The notes: generated by a model not told the origin, from the sequence alone. A stretch of DNA of 64,000 bases from Trichomonas vaginalis G3 (GCF_026262505.1 NC_067208.1:310001-374000), one strand, 5' to 3'. Positions 26,316-37,192 are shown, numbered from the stretch's first letter. Numbers and translations are program-made.

Positions 26316-28733
26316 TTATATCAAATTGAAAATAATGAAAGGAGTTAAATTATTGATGGAAATGCATTTGCATTTGCAGTTAAATGATAAAAGATTGCTG
26401 CATGATGAAATTGAAATCGATGGAATCTGTGAGTCTTTCAATAGTTCTTTCACAAATGTTTTGTTCTTGCTTTCGATGTTAAGACCACATTCAAGTGATG
26501 TGCAGCCAAGAAACGCATCAATACCAACATATGTAACACAAAGAGGGATGTTGATGCTTTTCAGAGAGATGCATCCCTCAAATGCATTAGATGAGATTCG
26601 TGTAACACTGAAGCTAGGAATGAAAACAGAGACAAGATAGATGCAGCTTTGGAATGCTGATGAACTGATGGTCTTAGTTGTGTCTGGGAGAGAAAAGTAA
26701 ATATAATTTGAGGCAGGAGGGAATAAGATGAGATTAGTACGCTGTGAGTCAAAGAGAGCACCACTGAAAACTGAGTAGCGAGGACATGAGCATTCGATTG
26801 TTGAGATAGAGAAACATGATTTGAAAACACCAATACCGATCTCACTAAGAAGTGAGTCGCTAGGAATGAAAATAGATTGGAGATTAGAACATTCTGAGAA
26901 TGCGTAGTTATAGATGCTCTTGACTGATGATGGGAGAGTGATAGATCGAATTGATGTGCCTGAGAATGAGTGGACACCAATCGATTCGATATTTGTCGGG
27001 AATGAGACTTCTGTCAAACCTGTGTTTGATGAGAATGAGAAATCATATATTTTTGTCATTGAGTTACATCCTGATAAAATAAGGCGATTGATGTTACAAT
27101 TTTCGAATGATGAGTCTATGATGCTGACAAGTGTTGATGGGAAAGATACTGATGTCAATGAATTACAATTCTTGAAACACTCAACATCAATGTATGTCAA
27201 TGTATGTGGTAACTTGATAGATGTAAGTGACTGGCATTGATAAAATGTCTTCTCGTCCAGAGTGGTTACAGAACATGTTTCAAATTCAATCGAAACAAGA
27301 TTGATGCAATTCTCGAATGCATGCATAGAAATGTTAATCAAGTATGGAAGATCAATGTTTGTTAATTTTTGGCAGCCATAGAATGAATATTCGCCAATAC
27401 TCGCGATTCCTTGTGGTAAATTTGCAAAGACAAGATTAGTACAGTTATAAAATGCGTATTTCTCAATTTTGTTTAATGCACTGTCTGAGTTAATAACAAT
27501 CTTAGTTAATTTTTGTTTATTATTGAACGCTCTTGTTTGGATTGTTTCAACCGTAGATGGAATAGTAATAGTAGTTAAATTGGCTTCAAACCACATAGAA
27601 ATAGACTTATTCTGTTTGTCAAGAACTAAGTATTGGCTGTCAATGTAATAATTTGAATTCTTACCAAATATCAACTTTGTTTTAGAAGGAAATGCATTTC
27701 CACCAATTGACTCTACAGAATCTGGTAAAACAACTTCAGATAGATTAGTTTCATCAAAACAACCATCTTTTATTGTAGTTATTGATGATGGAATTTCTAT
27801 TTCTGTTAATGATGTGCAACCTTTGAAAAGTTCAGTTTCTAAAGTCGATATATTAGGAAGCTTTATTATCTTCAAGTTACTGCACATGTAAAATGCATTA
27901 CATCCAATTGATGTGACAGTGTCTGGGATTACAGTTGATTCAATTTTGGATCTTACAAATGCCCATTGCGCAATCACTCGCAATGATGCCGGGAGAGTTA
28001 TACTTGTTACAAAGCTGTCCATAAAGCAATTAGCTTCAAGAATAGTTATACCATCTGGAACTGTAGCTGGACCTGGCAGTTTCTTTGGATAAACAAGATA
28101 TGCTGTGCTTATTATTATTGCATTATTTCTTACTTTATATTTTTCATTTCCTGAAGTTACAACAAAAGTAACAATGTTTGAATAAGAAAAAGCACTATTA
28201 GAAATATAATTAACTTTATCTGTAATTGTATATTTAGTAACTGGAGTCTCTGCAATAAAATGACTACTTAATGATGTAATATTACTTGAAAGAGGAATCT
28301 CAACTGAAATTAAATATTTAGAACCTCGGAAGCATGAAGGAGGCATAGAAGTAATGCTTTCAGAAAGTGAAATTGAAGTTGCATTGATATTCGAAAAACA
28401 ATAATCGCCCAGTTTTATAAGATTACTAGGCAAAAATATTGAATTCAATGAAGTGCAACCAGAAAATGAATAACTACCAATGATAATTAAATTTGTGCAT
28501 ACTGAAAGATCAATTTCAGATATTGATGTGCATTGATAAAAAGCATAACTTTGAATTTCTTTAAGTTGAGGATTATTCTCAAATGAAATAGATTTTAATG
28601 ATGTCGAACACTCTTTAAATGCATAGAGATTTCCTGATTTTCCAGATAAAATTTCGATTCGATTCCAGATTGAAACATGAACTGTACCAGATGGAACAGA
28701 ATCGAGGGTTCTATTATTATTACTATATACCAT
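26316..28733 (-). CDS. BspA-like leucine-rich repeat (TpLRR) protein
   Basis: About 805 residues of consecutive 23-residue TpLRR/LRR_5 repeats. The consensus is clear in many copies: I...AF..C..L..I.LP..L..IG..AF (for example SIPLCVTYVGIDAFLGCTS-type units). BspA-like proteins are the largest surface gene family in T. vaginalis and are linked to adhesion to host cells and matrix. No signal peptide and no clear terminal membrane helix are visible; the end is SFNCKCKCISINN plus a hydrophobic tail. The frame is open to a GTG at 28758-28760; the first ATG is at 28731-28733 and is chosen here. A decayed relative with a matching C-terminal half lies at 54246-55142. Confidence 0.85.
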   Translation of the reverse strand: MVYSNNNRTLDSVPSGTVHVSIWNRIEILSGKSGNLYAFKECSTSLKSISFENNPQLKEIQSYAFYQCTSISEIDLSVCTNLIIIGSYSFSGCTSLNSIFLPSNLIKLGDYCFSNINATSISLSESITSMPPSCFRGSKYLISVEIPLSSNITSLSSHFIAETPVTKYTITDKVNYISNSAFSYSNIVTFVVTSGNEKYKVRNNAIIISTAYLVYPKKLPGPATVPDGITILEANCFMDSFVTSITLPASLRVIAQWAFVRSKIESTVIPDTVTSIGCNAFYMCSNLKIIKLPNISTLETELFKGCTSLTEIEIPSSITTIKDGCFDETNLSEVVLPDSVESIGGNAFPSKTKLIFGKNSNYYIDSQYLVLDKQNKSISMWFEANLTTITIPSTVETIQTRAFNNKQKLTKIVINSDSALNKIEKYAFYNCTNLVFANLPQGIASIGEYSFYGCQKLTNIDLPYLINISMHAFENCINLVSIEFETCSVTTLDEKTFYQCQSLTSIKLPHTLTYIDVECFKNCNSLTSVSFPSTLVSIIDSSFENCNINRLILSGCNSMTKIYDFSFSSNTGLTEVSFPTNIESIGVHSFSGTSIRSITLPSSVKSIYNYAFSECSNLQSIFIPSDSLLSEIGIGVFKSCFSISTIECSCPRYSVFSGALFDSQRTNLILFPPASNYIYFSLPDTTKTISSSAFQSCIYLVSVFIPSFSVTRISSNAFEGCISLKSINIPLCVTYVGIDAFLGCTSLECGLNIESKNKTFVKELLKDSQIPSISISSCSNLLSFNCKCKCISINNLTPFIIFNLI

Positions 28734-28929
28734 GCCTGTGGTATCATCCTTCCACGTCACTTAGTTAGATACAGTATAAATTAAACAATAGATAAGAAAG
28801 AAAAGTGACAATTATGCGACTAAAATCTATGAATTCATTTAAAATAGAATTGCTTTAGCAGTATTCTATTAATATAGAAACATTGATATTTGTCCATTCA
28901 TACTATAAATTTCGAGAAATCATTTTTTA

Positions 28930-30372
28930 TCAAAAATTTTTACTATGAGTAATAATATATAATAATGTTAATAAAGAGTGATTATTCTTACGTTTTGACT
29001 TCGAATTTTTGCAAATTCGAAAATTGTTTCCAATAATAAGTTTGTTTGGTGAGTTGCATTCAAGACAGTTTTGTGAATCTGAACATCTCAAACATCCTTC
29101 GCGACATCGATGACAAACACCTTCTGATTCATAGAATCCGTCTCCACAATCTTCAACACAGTAATCTTCTTTCAATTTGTATCCTTCTGAACATACTTTA
29201 CATGAATTTGCACACTCACAAGTTTTACAATATTGCGGACATCTCTCACATATTTTTATTGGGTAATCACCATTATCATCGATATATTCTGAATAGTATC
29301 CAACACCACATTGTGAAACACATTGATAATCTTTTCTATAATATGGTTCAGAACATTGAAGGCAATGTCCGCTATCATCGCAAAAATCACAGTGCTCGTT
29401 ACAAGATCTGCATGAATCATTATTTCTATAAGAATTTATCCGACATTTCTTGGAACAATTAAAATTTGGCGTATAATAGTCATTCAAATTTCTGTGATTT
29501 AGTGGAAGTTTTACAATATCTATTATTGATACAGAACAGCAATCACTAAAATTTGGTGAATAAATATACCCTGATGCACATAAATCACATTGACGAATTC
29601 CATTACAACGATCACACATATATCCACAATTTGAATATATCATCTTATTCATTTCATTTGCATATGAGTGTAATTCGTCCATGACGATTTTATAGGAATA
29701 TCGTATAGCATTCAGATTTGTATTTATAAACGAACTTCCACTAGTTGATAATGCAGATGTGTATGGAAATTTACATGTGCCAATGCCTCCAATGCCACCA
29801 AGATATCCACCACCTGCACCAGAACCTGGAATACATTCACTCGATGTGCCATTGCCTCCGAATTCACTTGATGAAAAAAATAATCGATTTTCATTTTTCT
29901 GCAAGCTGTTATTGACAAAAACATAATTATAATTTATACCACCACCTGGTGAGCCACTATAATTCATCACAGCACCTCCACCACCAGCAGCAACAGCTAC
30001 AACTTGATTATTGATTTTCAGAACGGTTGATCCTGCTCCTGAACCAACAACGTTTTTCTCTTCCAATGATTTTCCAGCAAGACCTCCATTCGGAAAACCA
30101 GATTGGCTAGGACCAATTAAATGAGAAATTCCGTTTTCTCCAACTATGACTTCATACGGTATATCATGATATTTCACATTAAGATATAATTTAATATATG
30201 TCCCTCGACCACCTTTATTGATTTGATGGGTCCCATTAAGATATGAATCACCTTCAGCTCCACCATAAAGATGAAACTCATGAGGTCCTGCATTTAAATA
30301 TCCTTGATTTGATCGTTCATTAAAATAAATTGTTTCAAGACTTTTGGTTAGCCATATAAGGAAAATCAGCAT
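28930..30372 (-). CDS. secreted glycine-rich and furin-like Cys-rich protein (480 aa)
   Basis: Intact. Residues 1-18 form a signal peptide (MLIFLIWLTKSLETIYF). Residues 25-230 form a Gly-rich domain with GPHEFHLYGGAEGDSY, GGRGTY, GSGAGST and GSGAGGGYLGGIGG, like the glycine-rich domain of ALK/LTK-type receptors. Residues 245-460 carry furin-like Cys repeats (CDRC..., CNEHCDFCDDSGHCLQC, CRRCREGC-type spacing). The C-terminus is basic and weakly hydrophobic, not a clear membrane anchor. It is probably a secreted or surface protein. Its paralogue at 24141-25688 is broken and has a different C-terminus, so the pair records a domain exchange after duplication. Confidence 0.8.
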   Translation of the reverse strand: MLIFLIWLTKSLETIYFNERSNQGYLNAGPHEFHLYGGAEGDSYLNGTHQINKGGRGTYIKLYLNVKYHDIPYEVIVGENGISHLIGPSQSGFPNGGLAGKSLEEKNVVGSGAGSTVLKINNQVVAVAAGGGGAVMNYSGSPGGGINYNYVFVNNSLQKNENRLFFSSSEFGGNGTSSECIPGSGAGGGYLGGIGGIGTCKFPYTSALSTSGSSFINTNLNAIRYSYKIVMDELHSYANEMNKMIYSNCGYMCDRCNGIRQCDLCASGYIYSPNFSDCCSVSIIDIVKLPLNHRNLNDYYTPNFNCSKKCRINSYRNNDSCRSCNEHCDFCDDSGHCLQCSEPYYRKDYQCVSQCGVGYYSEYIDDNGDYPIKICERCPQYCKTCECANSCKVCSEGYKLKEDYCVEDCGDGFYESEGVCHRCREGCLRCSDSQNCLECNSPNKLIIGNNFRICKNSKSKRKNNHSLLTLLYIITHSKNF

Positions 30373-30689
30373 GAAATATTTATATCCATAATATTTATTC
30401 TTAGCAAATTAATAAGTATTTTTTATTTGGCAGATTTGGTTTGAGTCGGCTTGTCATTTTTTCATAGAACCTTTAACATCAAGAATTTTTATGTACTTTT
30501 CAATCCATACTTTTTAATTATTGCTATTTTTGCTTCTAAACCAGAATAGCATTTGAATCATATCTCTGATTTTAGTTTTCTAACTGAAAAATATTTTGCT
30601 GCATAATGTAATGCTTGTAATTGTAATTTAGTATCTATTTCAATTTTTATAATTGGTAAATTTTACTGATTATAATAAGAATCAAAAAT
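30373..30689. other. intergenic region without recognised features
   Basis: AT-rich spacer between the glycine-rich gene start and the ankyrin-type gene end. Confidence 0.5.
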
Positions 30690-31124
30690 TTACTCATCAT
30701 GATGATTTGTTTTCATTGCTCCGTGGGCAAGTAGAAAATCTTTCAATTTTTTCATATGTTTATTGAATGCTATTGCATAACACGAGTTCCATGATTCATT
30801 AAATGAATTGATATCGAAGTTATGCTGAATTAAAAGTTCTACAAATTTGATTAGTAAATCTTCATTATTAAAGTTTTTGATTGCCAAATGAAGGACTGTA
30901 TTTAATTTATTATCTTTGTGATTCACTTCAGCGCCATTTTTTATCAATAAATTTGAAATTTTATGAATCCTTTCTTCATCTTCTCCGAAATTGTTTTCAA
31001 ATAGACACATTAGTGGTGATTTGATTTTATTCCAAATGTCAATGACAGAAGATAATATTTCAGAGATTATTAAACCAGGATATCCTTCTCCAGACTTTGG
31101 TAAGTTTATTCCTCGTCTTTTCAT
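30690..31124 (-). CDS. short ankyrin-repeat protein (possibly truncated)
   Basis: A 144-residue frame with two to three ankyrin-type repeats: KISNLLIKNGAEVNHKDN, NTVLHLAIKNFNNEDLL, KFVELLIQHNFDINSFNE, and a last helix pair KKLKDFLLAHGA. Trichomonads have many ankyrin proteins, usually 400-700 aa, so this looks like the C-terminal end of one. Upstream the frame stops soon, and the neighbouring sequence belongs to a BspA-like remnant. It is probably a 5'-truncated gene. Confidence 0.55.
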   Translation of the reverse strand: MKRRGINLPKSGEGYPGLIISEILSSVIDIWNKIKSPLMCLFENNFGEDEERIHKISNLLIKNGAEVNHKDNKLNTVLHLAIKNFNNEDLLIKFVELLIQHNFDINSFNESWNSCYAIAFNKHMKKLKDFLLAHGAMKTNHHDE

Positions 31125-31254
31125 GTTGTATGTTGATACATATTATAAATTTGATAAAAGAGAAGATTTAGGATTGAGTTCTGTTAGTTGGAAAGAAATA
31201 ATGAAGAAGATTATTAAACCATATGAAAATAGAAGGAATTATAATATAATGCTA

Positions 31255-31790
31255 TCATATGGATATTGTAGAGTCAACTTGTAAAACGGATATTAAATGA
31301 GTTTTGTTTTTGGAATATAATTGTGTTTGGTTAATTATAGAATAGAACTGATTGTTTTCTGAAAGAAAAATGCTTTTTAAATTCTGATTATATGAAAAAG
31401 CACCTTCACCTATGAATTCAATTGATTCTGGAATTGCAATCGTAGTAAATCTACAAGAAGCAAAGCCAAGAGTATCTATAACTTTAAGCTTAGAAGGAAG
31501 TAATGGAGGAGATTGGAAATATGTAATATCGAAAGCCTGACTTCTGATATAAAGTAAATTCGAAGGGAAAACTATATTTGTAAAATTATTTCTTTTGTTA
31601 TAAAAAGCTTTTGGAGCAATTTCTGTAACAATGTATTCCTTTGATTCATAGAAGATTGAATTTGGGAATATTAATTCAGGCTTGCACTGGCCATTACAAC
31701 CTAAAACGCTAGCTGTAAGGCTAGGTCCGTTGAGTGAGTATTGTAAATTCTCATAAATATAGCTCTTTATTAAAACTAATTATTATTAAA
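31255..31790 (-). pseudogene. BspA-like LRR gene remnant without any ATG
   Basis: A frame of about 178 codons, open but containing no Met codon. It reads LQYSLNGPSLTASVLGC, then LRR units such as AIPESIEFIGEGAFSYN and NQTQLYSKNKTHL, and ends at a TGA (31255-31257). It aligns along its whole length to the first 190 residues of the BspA-like gene at 59687-60601 (for example SSLKSIKNLGFASC versus SKLKVIDTLGFASC). It lacks a start and the C-terminal half. Confidence 0.65.
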
Positions 31791-32014
31791 ACTAATTATT
31801 ATTTCTGAACTATTATAATTTTTCAAAAATTATGGTGGCTTCACTATCATTTTTTGATAAGTAATAAACTCATCATACTAATGACTTTGTTTGAAAATGT
31901 TTTTCACATTATCTTTTCACTTTTCATAAAATTACAACGGGAATTAATTTATGATTTGTTTCTCAATATATTTTCTTTGAATTAACCTTATGTAAGGATT
32001 TTATAAAAATCTAA

Positions 32015-32890
32015 AAGAAGAATTTTGAAATAAGTAGCGAGAATTCATTCGTTTTCAATCGAATATATTTCTATAATCTCAATTCTGGTGTCGGTGGGGC
32101 TATATATCTTGTCAAAGAAAACAACAGTCTCAGGATTGAATTTAGTTCATTCATAAAATTAGTATCGCAAAGTGTTAAATATAAAATTGACTCAAATTAT
32201 GGATGCCCTGCATTCTATCATGAAGGAATTTCCTTTCTTTGTTCTGGTTTGTATTTTGAATCTTGCCAAGGAAAGAGTAGAGCACTAGATGCGTCATTTG
32301 CGCCAAAAACAGGCGACTATAAAATGCAGACAAATGATACTTCAATGTTTAATTGTATTACTGATACAATTTTTTATATGCATTCTTACGGAAATTCTAT
32401 TTTTTCGAATTACAATACTACAATGAATACTGCAAAGTATTAATATGGAAGTACTCATGCTGGATATGAAACTTTTAATGCCTCAGCAATTTTTTGTATC
32501 AATGAAAATACTACAACGTCAACTTTAAGCATATTATCATGGCAATCCGGAACTTCTAAGTACTATTATTTGCTTAATAACAATAATTCAGGATATTTAG
32601 TTGTTCGTCCGGCAACATCTTTTGAAAATAGTTATTTTATTGGAATTCCACAACCAATCCTTTTTACTAATTGCTTTTTTGACGCTGAAATAAGTCAGGC
32701 AGAAACAATCAATTGCACTTTAATTAATGAACTACCATTAATGCAATTGATTGGCATTAAATATTATTATGTTGAATACAAAATATCTAGATGCCTTTGC
32801 AAATATTCTTTTAATTTTAGCTTTCTTTATGTTTTTAAACCCATTTTCCTACGTAAAGTCTCCCTATCGTTTTTCTGTCTCAATATTTAA
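32015..32890 (+). pseudogene. Pmp-like (GGAIY beta-helix) surface protein, one in-frame stop
   Basis: The plus-strand frame is open from 32015 and reads GVGGAIYLVKENNSLRI, then CPAFYHEGISFL; a TAA at 32441-32443 interrupts it and the same frame continues to 32890. The GGA(I/V)Y and CPA(F/Y)(F/Y)HEG signatures are shared with 33316-34200, 34370-35256 and 44824-45300. The family resembles the Pmp-like beta-helix surface proteins annotated in T. vaginalis. No ATG start is found. Family name is moderately sure; inactivation is clear. Confidence 0.55.
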
Positions 32891-33315
32891 TGAACCTCTA
32901 TCAAAAATTTGAATAAGAGACTTTACAAAAGAAAAGGAGCTTATTTTGATGTAAATTATCTATTTATTTTCTTACTCATTTCTTTCCATAAATTTACATT
33001 ATGCACCACTTAATGCGTATTTGGAACTCTATGAACAATTTTTAGATTATTTAAAAAAAATAATTCAATGATATGATGAAAGTAAGTGAAATATTGCCAT
33101 TCATTGAGCTGCTGGTTCCCAATTATGTTTATGCTTCCTGACAGGTCTTTCTAAATTGATATAAAACAGTTGAGATCGACTTTTTGCTCACAAAATTGTA
33201 TAGCTATTTCAAATACCTAATGCTATTCTTTCAATATTGAGTAATGATTATTGTCATAATTTCATAATTTCAGTTAACGTTTTCTAAATGAAAGGAAATA
33301 TTATCTTAGACCTCA

Positions 33316-34200
33316 TTGGGATTTATTGAAACAACCACTGGAACTTATGAAATCTATAGATGCAACTATGCGAAGACACAAATTAATTCCGGGGATGCTG
33401 TTTACATAAAGCAAAGGGATTCCTTTCTGAATATTACAAAAACATCATTTTCAGATATTATCACATTATATTCAATGCATTATATTGATCAAAACTTTAG
33501 TTGCCCTGCTTTTTTCCATGAAGGCAGTAAAATTTTAATGAATAAAATGATAATATGCGGATGCTATTCAAAATTCAGAGGGATTGCTGCTTCTTTTGTG
33601 CCACAAACTTCATTGAATTCACAAAATGCATTTTATTCATCATTTTACCAAAACAATCTGGATAATTCAACTGCTATTTGCCATATTTGTTGTTGTATGG
33701 GAAATTGTAATTTTGAGAACAATAATGTTTCACATAATCAAGGAAATTATCCAGGCCCTGTTGCCATTTACTTAGCTTTCGGAGTTTCTGAAAGTTTTTG
33801 CTATTATTTCAATAATACTAAAACGCATGCAGTAATTTTTCATCATTGTATGGATAATGCTCTGCAAAATGTTGCAAACACAGTAGTTTTTAAGAATTCT
33901 CCAGAAAAATCTTTAGAACAAACATGGGGCACTTCAACAATGACATTGAATAACTGCGTTTTCTTTGAAAACACTGTTTATAAGTTTGAAACTAACCCAA
34001 TTGTTAAAAATTCATATTCAGACAAAATTTTAACAGATTGTCAGCCAATCAATAATCAGATCATTAGCACTTACTCTATAACAACTGATTATGGAATTAA
34101 AACACTCAAATTCGATGTTATTCAATCTTGCATACAAAATAATTTGTATTTAATAACTAAATCTTTATTTTACTTTACTTTCCTCTTCCCATATGAATAA
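33316..34200 (+). CDS. Pmp-like surface protein, tandem copy 1 (start unclear)
   Basis: A continuous frame of 294 codons from a TTG. It carries CNYAKTQINSGDAVYIKQ, CPAFFHEGSKIL, FRGIAASFVPQT, and CHICCCMGNCNFENNNVSHN, and ends in a hydrophobic stretch (LYLITKSLFYFTFLF) that may be a membrane anchor. No in-frame ATG lies between the upstream TAG (33307-33309) and the conserved N-terminal part, so the true 5' end is missing or uses an exon not seen. Tandem with a decayed copy at 34370-35256, sharing almost every residue block. Confidence 0.5.
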   Translation: MGFIETTTGTYEIYRCNYAKTQINSGDAVYIKQRDSFLNITKTSFSDIITLYSMHYIDQNFSCPAFFHEGSKILMNKMIICGCYSKFRGIAASFVPQTSLNSQNAFYSSFYQNNLDNSTAICHICCCMGNCNFENNNVSHNQGNYPGPVAIYLAFGVSESFCYYFNNTKTHAVIFHHCMDNALQNVANTVVFKNSPEKSLEQTWGTSTMTLNNCVFFENTVYKFETNPIVKNSYSDKILTDCQPINNQIISTYSITTDYGIKTLKFDVIQSCIQNNLYLITKSLFYFTFLFPYE

Positions 34201-34369
34201 AAGTTTATGTCTGTACTTAACCAACTAAATAAAACATGAGTAATCTAATTCTGAATTGGCAAATATGCATTCTTATGCCATTATATAGGATAATATAAAT
34301 GATTTCTTTAATCACAAATCATGTAGATCATCATTTTCAAAAAATGTATTGAAATTTAGTGTTATTCCT

Positions 34370-35256
34370 CGCTGGGATTTACTGAAACTAGTTCAGGAAC
34401 TTTTGAGATTTAGAGATGCCAGTATTCAAAAACACAGGTTAATTCAGGAGGCGCAGTATATATTATTCAGCAGAATTCTATTCTTAATATTAGGAAAACA
34501 TCATTTTCAGATATACTTACATTTTATTCAAGATTTTACGGAGATCAAAACTTTGCATGCCCTGCTTTCTTTCACATCGGCAGTAAGATTTTACTTGATA
34601 AAATGATAATTTGCAGATGTTACTCTACATTCAGAGGAATTGCTGCATCTTTTGTTCAACAGACATTAGCAAATACACAAAGTGTAATAGATTCATCTTT
34701 TTACGAAAATAATTTAGATAATATTAGTGTTACTTGCCATATTTGCTGTTGTCTCGGAAATTGCAATTTTGAGAACAATAACATTTCAAATAATCAAGGA
34801 AATTATCCAGGTCCCGTTGCTATTTATAGAGCATTTTAAGTTTACGAAAATTTATGCTTTTATTTCAATAATACTAAAACATCAGGAGTAATTTTGCACC
34901 ATTGTATGGAGAATGCTCTACAAAACATTGCAAATACAATTGTATATAAAAATATTGCATCAGAATTTCTTGAAGTAACCATGGAAACATCAACAATGAC
35001 AATAGATAATTGTGTATTCTTTGAAAACGAAGTCTATAAGTTTGGCAACAATCCAATCGTTAAAAATTCATATTCAGACAAAACCCTAACTTATTGTCAG
35101 CCTTTCAATAATCATATCATTAGTACTTACTCCATAACAACTGATTATGGAATTAAAACACTCAAATTCGAGATAATTCAATCGTGTATTCAAAATAACG
35201 TGTATTTTATTACCAAATCTTTATATTGTTTTACCATTCTCTTATTATTAGAATAA
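34370..35256 (+). pseudogene. Pmp-like surface protein, tandem copy 2, two in-frame stops
   Basis: Same frame layout as copy 1 (GFTETSSGTFEI, GGAVYIIQQNSIL, CPAFFHIGSKILLDKMIIC, TSTMTIDNCVFFENEVYKF, ITTDYGIKTLKFEIIQSC). It is interrupted by a TAG near codon 16 and a TAA at 34837-34839. The hydrophobic C-terminus is preserved. It is a tandem duplicate of 33316-34200 that has decayed. Confidence 0.65.
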
Positions 35257-35723
35257 AATTTTATTTCAATGTCTAACAAATTAGATGAAATCCAGATTAT
35301 CAAAGAAATCTGCATATATTAGTACTTTGATAGCGAACATCATTAAGAGTTACTATAATGATAAGTCAACCCAGTGCTGCTTTATTTATTAAAACTCATT
35401 TTAAACTAATTACCAAATTTTCGTGTAATTAGCTCATTTTAGCAAAATGGAAAACAGTAAACGCTAAACTTATTATAAATACAAAGAATTTGGAGCTTAT
35501 ATCTAAGACAACATCATTCTTTTACGAATAATGAAATTAATTAGTTCAAATTTATCTTTGTTTTAGTTCGCTCATTCAAATTCTAAACAAGCAATGTCTA
35601 ATTTTATGCTGTTGAGCAAAATTGAAAAACTAATAAGATAAAAAATAAAATTTTAAAGAAATAAATGGATAACAAGGTGAAATTGTCGCAAAACTGATGG
35701 TTCATAAACATAGTAATTGAAAA
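35257..35723. other. intergenic region without recognised features
   Basis: No coding-like frame on either strand. Confidence 0.5.
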
Positions 35724-36977
35724 TTATTTGTTGTTGAATTTATTTGCGAGAGCTTTCACTGAATTTGGTTTATTAGAGGGAGCTGTGGTCTTTGTTGTAG
35801 TTTTTATAGTTGTCTTTGTAGTAACACTGTAGATTTGTGGCTTTGGCTCAGGAGGAACTTCGTATTTAGTTTCAATAATTGTAGTTTTAGTTGTAGAACG
35901 CGTTGATGAGTTCGATTCCGTCTTGTATTGTACTGATGAAGCAACACAGATGATCTGACCCTTGATGCAGGCGCAGACAATGCCCAAAATCAAAACAACA
36001 ATTGTTATTGCGAGGATGCAATAAGTAACAATTTGTTGCCACGTGATACCATATGATTTACGACCCATCATCTGATCGTACTCATAATCAGACATATCAA
36101 CACTGCAATTAGTAATATAAATTGAATATTTGTAGATAAATTGTTCAAAAGCAATTTCTACATCGAATTTCGTGTTAATTTTGGCTGTAATATTTGGACG
36201 GAATCCGACAAATCTTTCACCCCACTCACCAAAGTAAGGTGCTGTAACAATTGGAACGGCAGTTCCGTTTTGTTTAACTGTAACCTTAGGGAGTGTAGTT
36301 GACATGTTTCTACCCCAGAATGTCCACATTACACCGTTATCTGCAGGAATAAGTTCTGGTGGAACTGGACCTGGAGGAGGAGAAGCTACAAAATCAATTT
36401 CATGCGGTTTATCTAATGTTGCCATTCCGAATGTTTTAAGTGCACTGGCACCACCAACGCCACAGAAAGATGTTTGCTTCATTGATCTACTGAGAAGCCA
36501 TAATCTATGGCCAGGATTTGTATCACCATAATCGTAATAATATCCTAATATCGCAGCTGCTGAAGATGCATATCCACCTGCTAAGTTTGAAGTACCGCAT
36601 CCAATTGAAGCGTTTGTGGAGTAGCAGTTCTTAGATTCAGATGGATGGTGATTAAGACCATTGTAATAGCAGTATAATGCGCAAGCGCATTGCGTATCAT
36701 GGAACGTATCATTGATAAAAATATTATCATTAAGCCCGGTAATCCAGCGAACGAAGTTATAAGTTTTAATACCTTTTTTGTCATCTTCAGTTTTGTTGTA
36801 TTTTGGGATGGAACATTGATCTTTCGGAGGATAACCAAAAGGGAAATAATCAAAGTTCTTTTGACCCCACTTTGCATAGAAATCTGAGTTATATCTAGAG
36901 CATACTTTAGATCTCTTTCTGCCTGTTATCAATTTCATTTCGATAACTTCAGCACATATAAGAGAAATCAGTAACAT
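35724..36977 (-). CDS. single-pass membrane protein with CAP/SCP-like ectodomain
   Basis: Intact, 417 residues. An N-terminal signal segment (MLLISLICAEVIEM) is followed by an ectodomain of about 310 residues. It has paired cysteines (FHDTQCACALYCYYNGLNHHP, NCYSTNASIGCGTSN) and NPGHRLWLLS...CGVGGA, which fit the H-x-(R/L)...L-L...GVG layout of CAP (cysteine-rich secretory protein) domains. A membrane helix near residue 315-340 (IVTYCILAITIVVLILGIVCAC) precedes a Thr-rich cytosolic tail. NNT/NxS sites suggest glycosylation. It is probably a cell-surface protein. The 190-bp repeat at 37003-37192 lies about 26 bp upstream of the ATG, so the promoter is either inside that repeat or displaced. Confidence 0.7.
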   Translation of the reverse strand: MLLISLICAEVIEMKLITGRKRSKVCSRYNSDFYAKWGQKNFDYFPFGYPPKDQCSIPKYNKTEDDKKGIKTYNFVRWITGLNDNIFINDTFHDTQCACALYCYYNGLNHHPSESKNCYSTNASIGCGTSNLAGGYASSAAAILGYYYDYGDTNPGHRLWLLSRSMKQTSFCGVGGASALKTFGMATLDKPHEIDFVASPPPGPVPPELIPADNGVMWTFWGRNMSTTLPKVTVKQNGTAVPIVTAPYFGEWGERFVGFRPNITAKINTKFDVEIAFEQFIYKYSIYITNCSVDMSDYEYDQMMGRKSYGITWQQIVTYCILAITIVVLILGIVCACIKGQIICVASSVQYKTESNSSTRSTTKTTIIETKYEVPPEPKPQIYSVTTKTTIKTTTKTTAPSNKPNSVKALANKFNNK

Positions 36978-37002
36978 TTTCTAAATAACTTGAAAGGAAT
37001 AA

Positions 37003-37192
37003 TTTTTTTTTAGTGTGCTACCCTCCAAAATTCAGTTTTGTGCGGTGAAACCTGTTATTGAGGAAAACTGTTGAATCTGGTCGTACCGTTTCGAGCCGTG
37101 TTTAAGCCATGCAAGAGTCAGACTTGGATGATATAAGTTATTAGTTGATCTGAATCTTCAATATCTAAGTTGATGTATTATTCTAGTTTTGA
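37003..37192 (+). repeat. 190-bp dispersed repeat, copy 1
   Basis: From TTTTTTTTAGTGTGCTACCC to TATTCTAGTTTTGA. Nearly identical to 41178-41369 and, inverted, to 42167-42358. No terminal inverted repeat or coding capacity is seen. It has sharp ends, so it behaves like a small non-autonomous mobile repeat. Confidence 0.85.

Noticed and set aside
26305-27240. Plus-strand open frames opposite the BspA-like gene
   Set aside because: They are antisense shadows of the repetitive LRR gene; composition mirrors it and no domain is seen.
30991-31284. Plus-strand frame opposite the ankyrin-type gene
   Set aside because: Mostly antisense to the ankyrin repeats, no domain recognised, ends in non-coding DNA.
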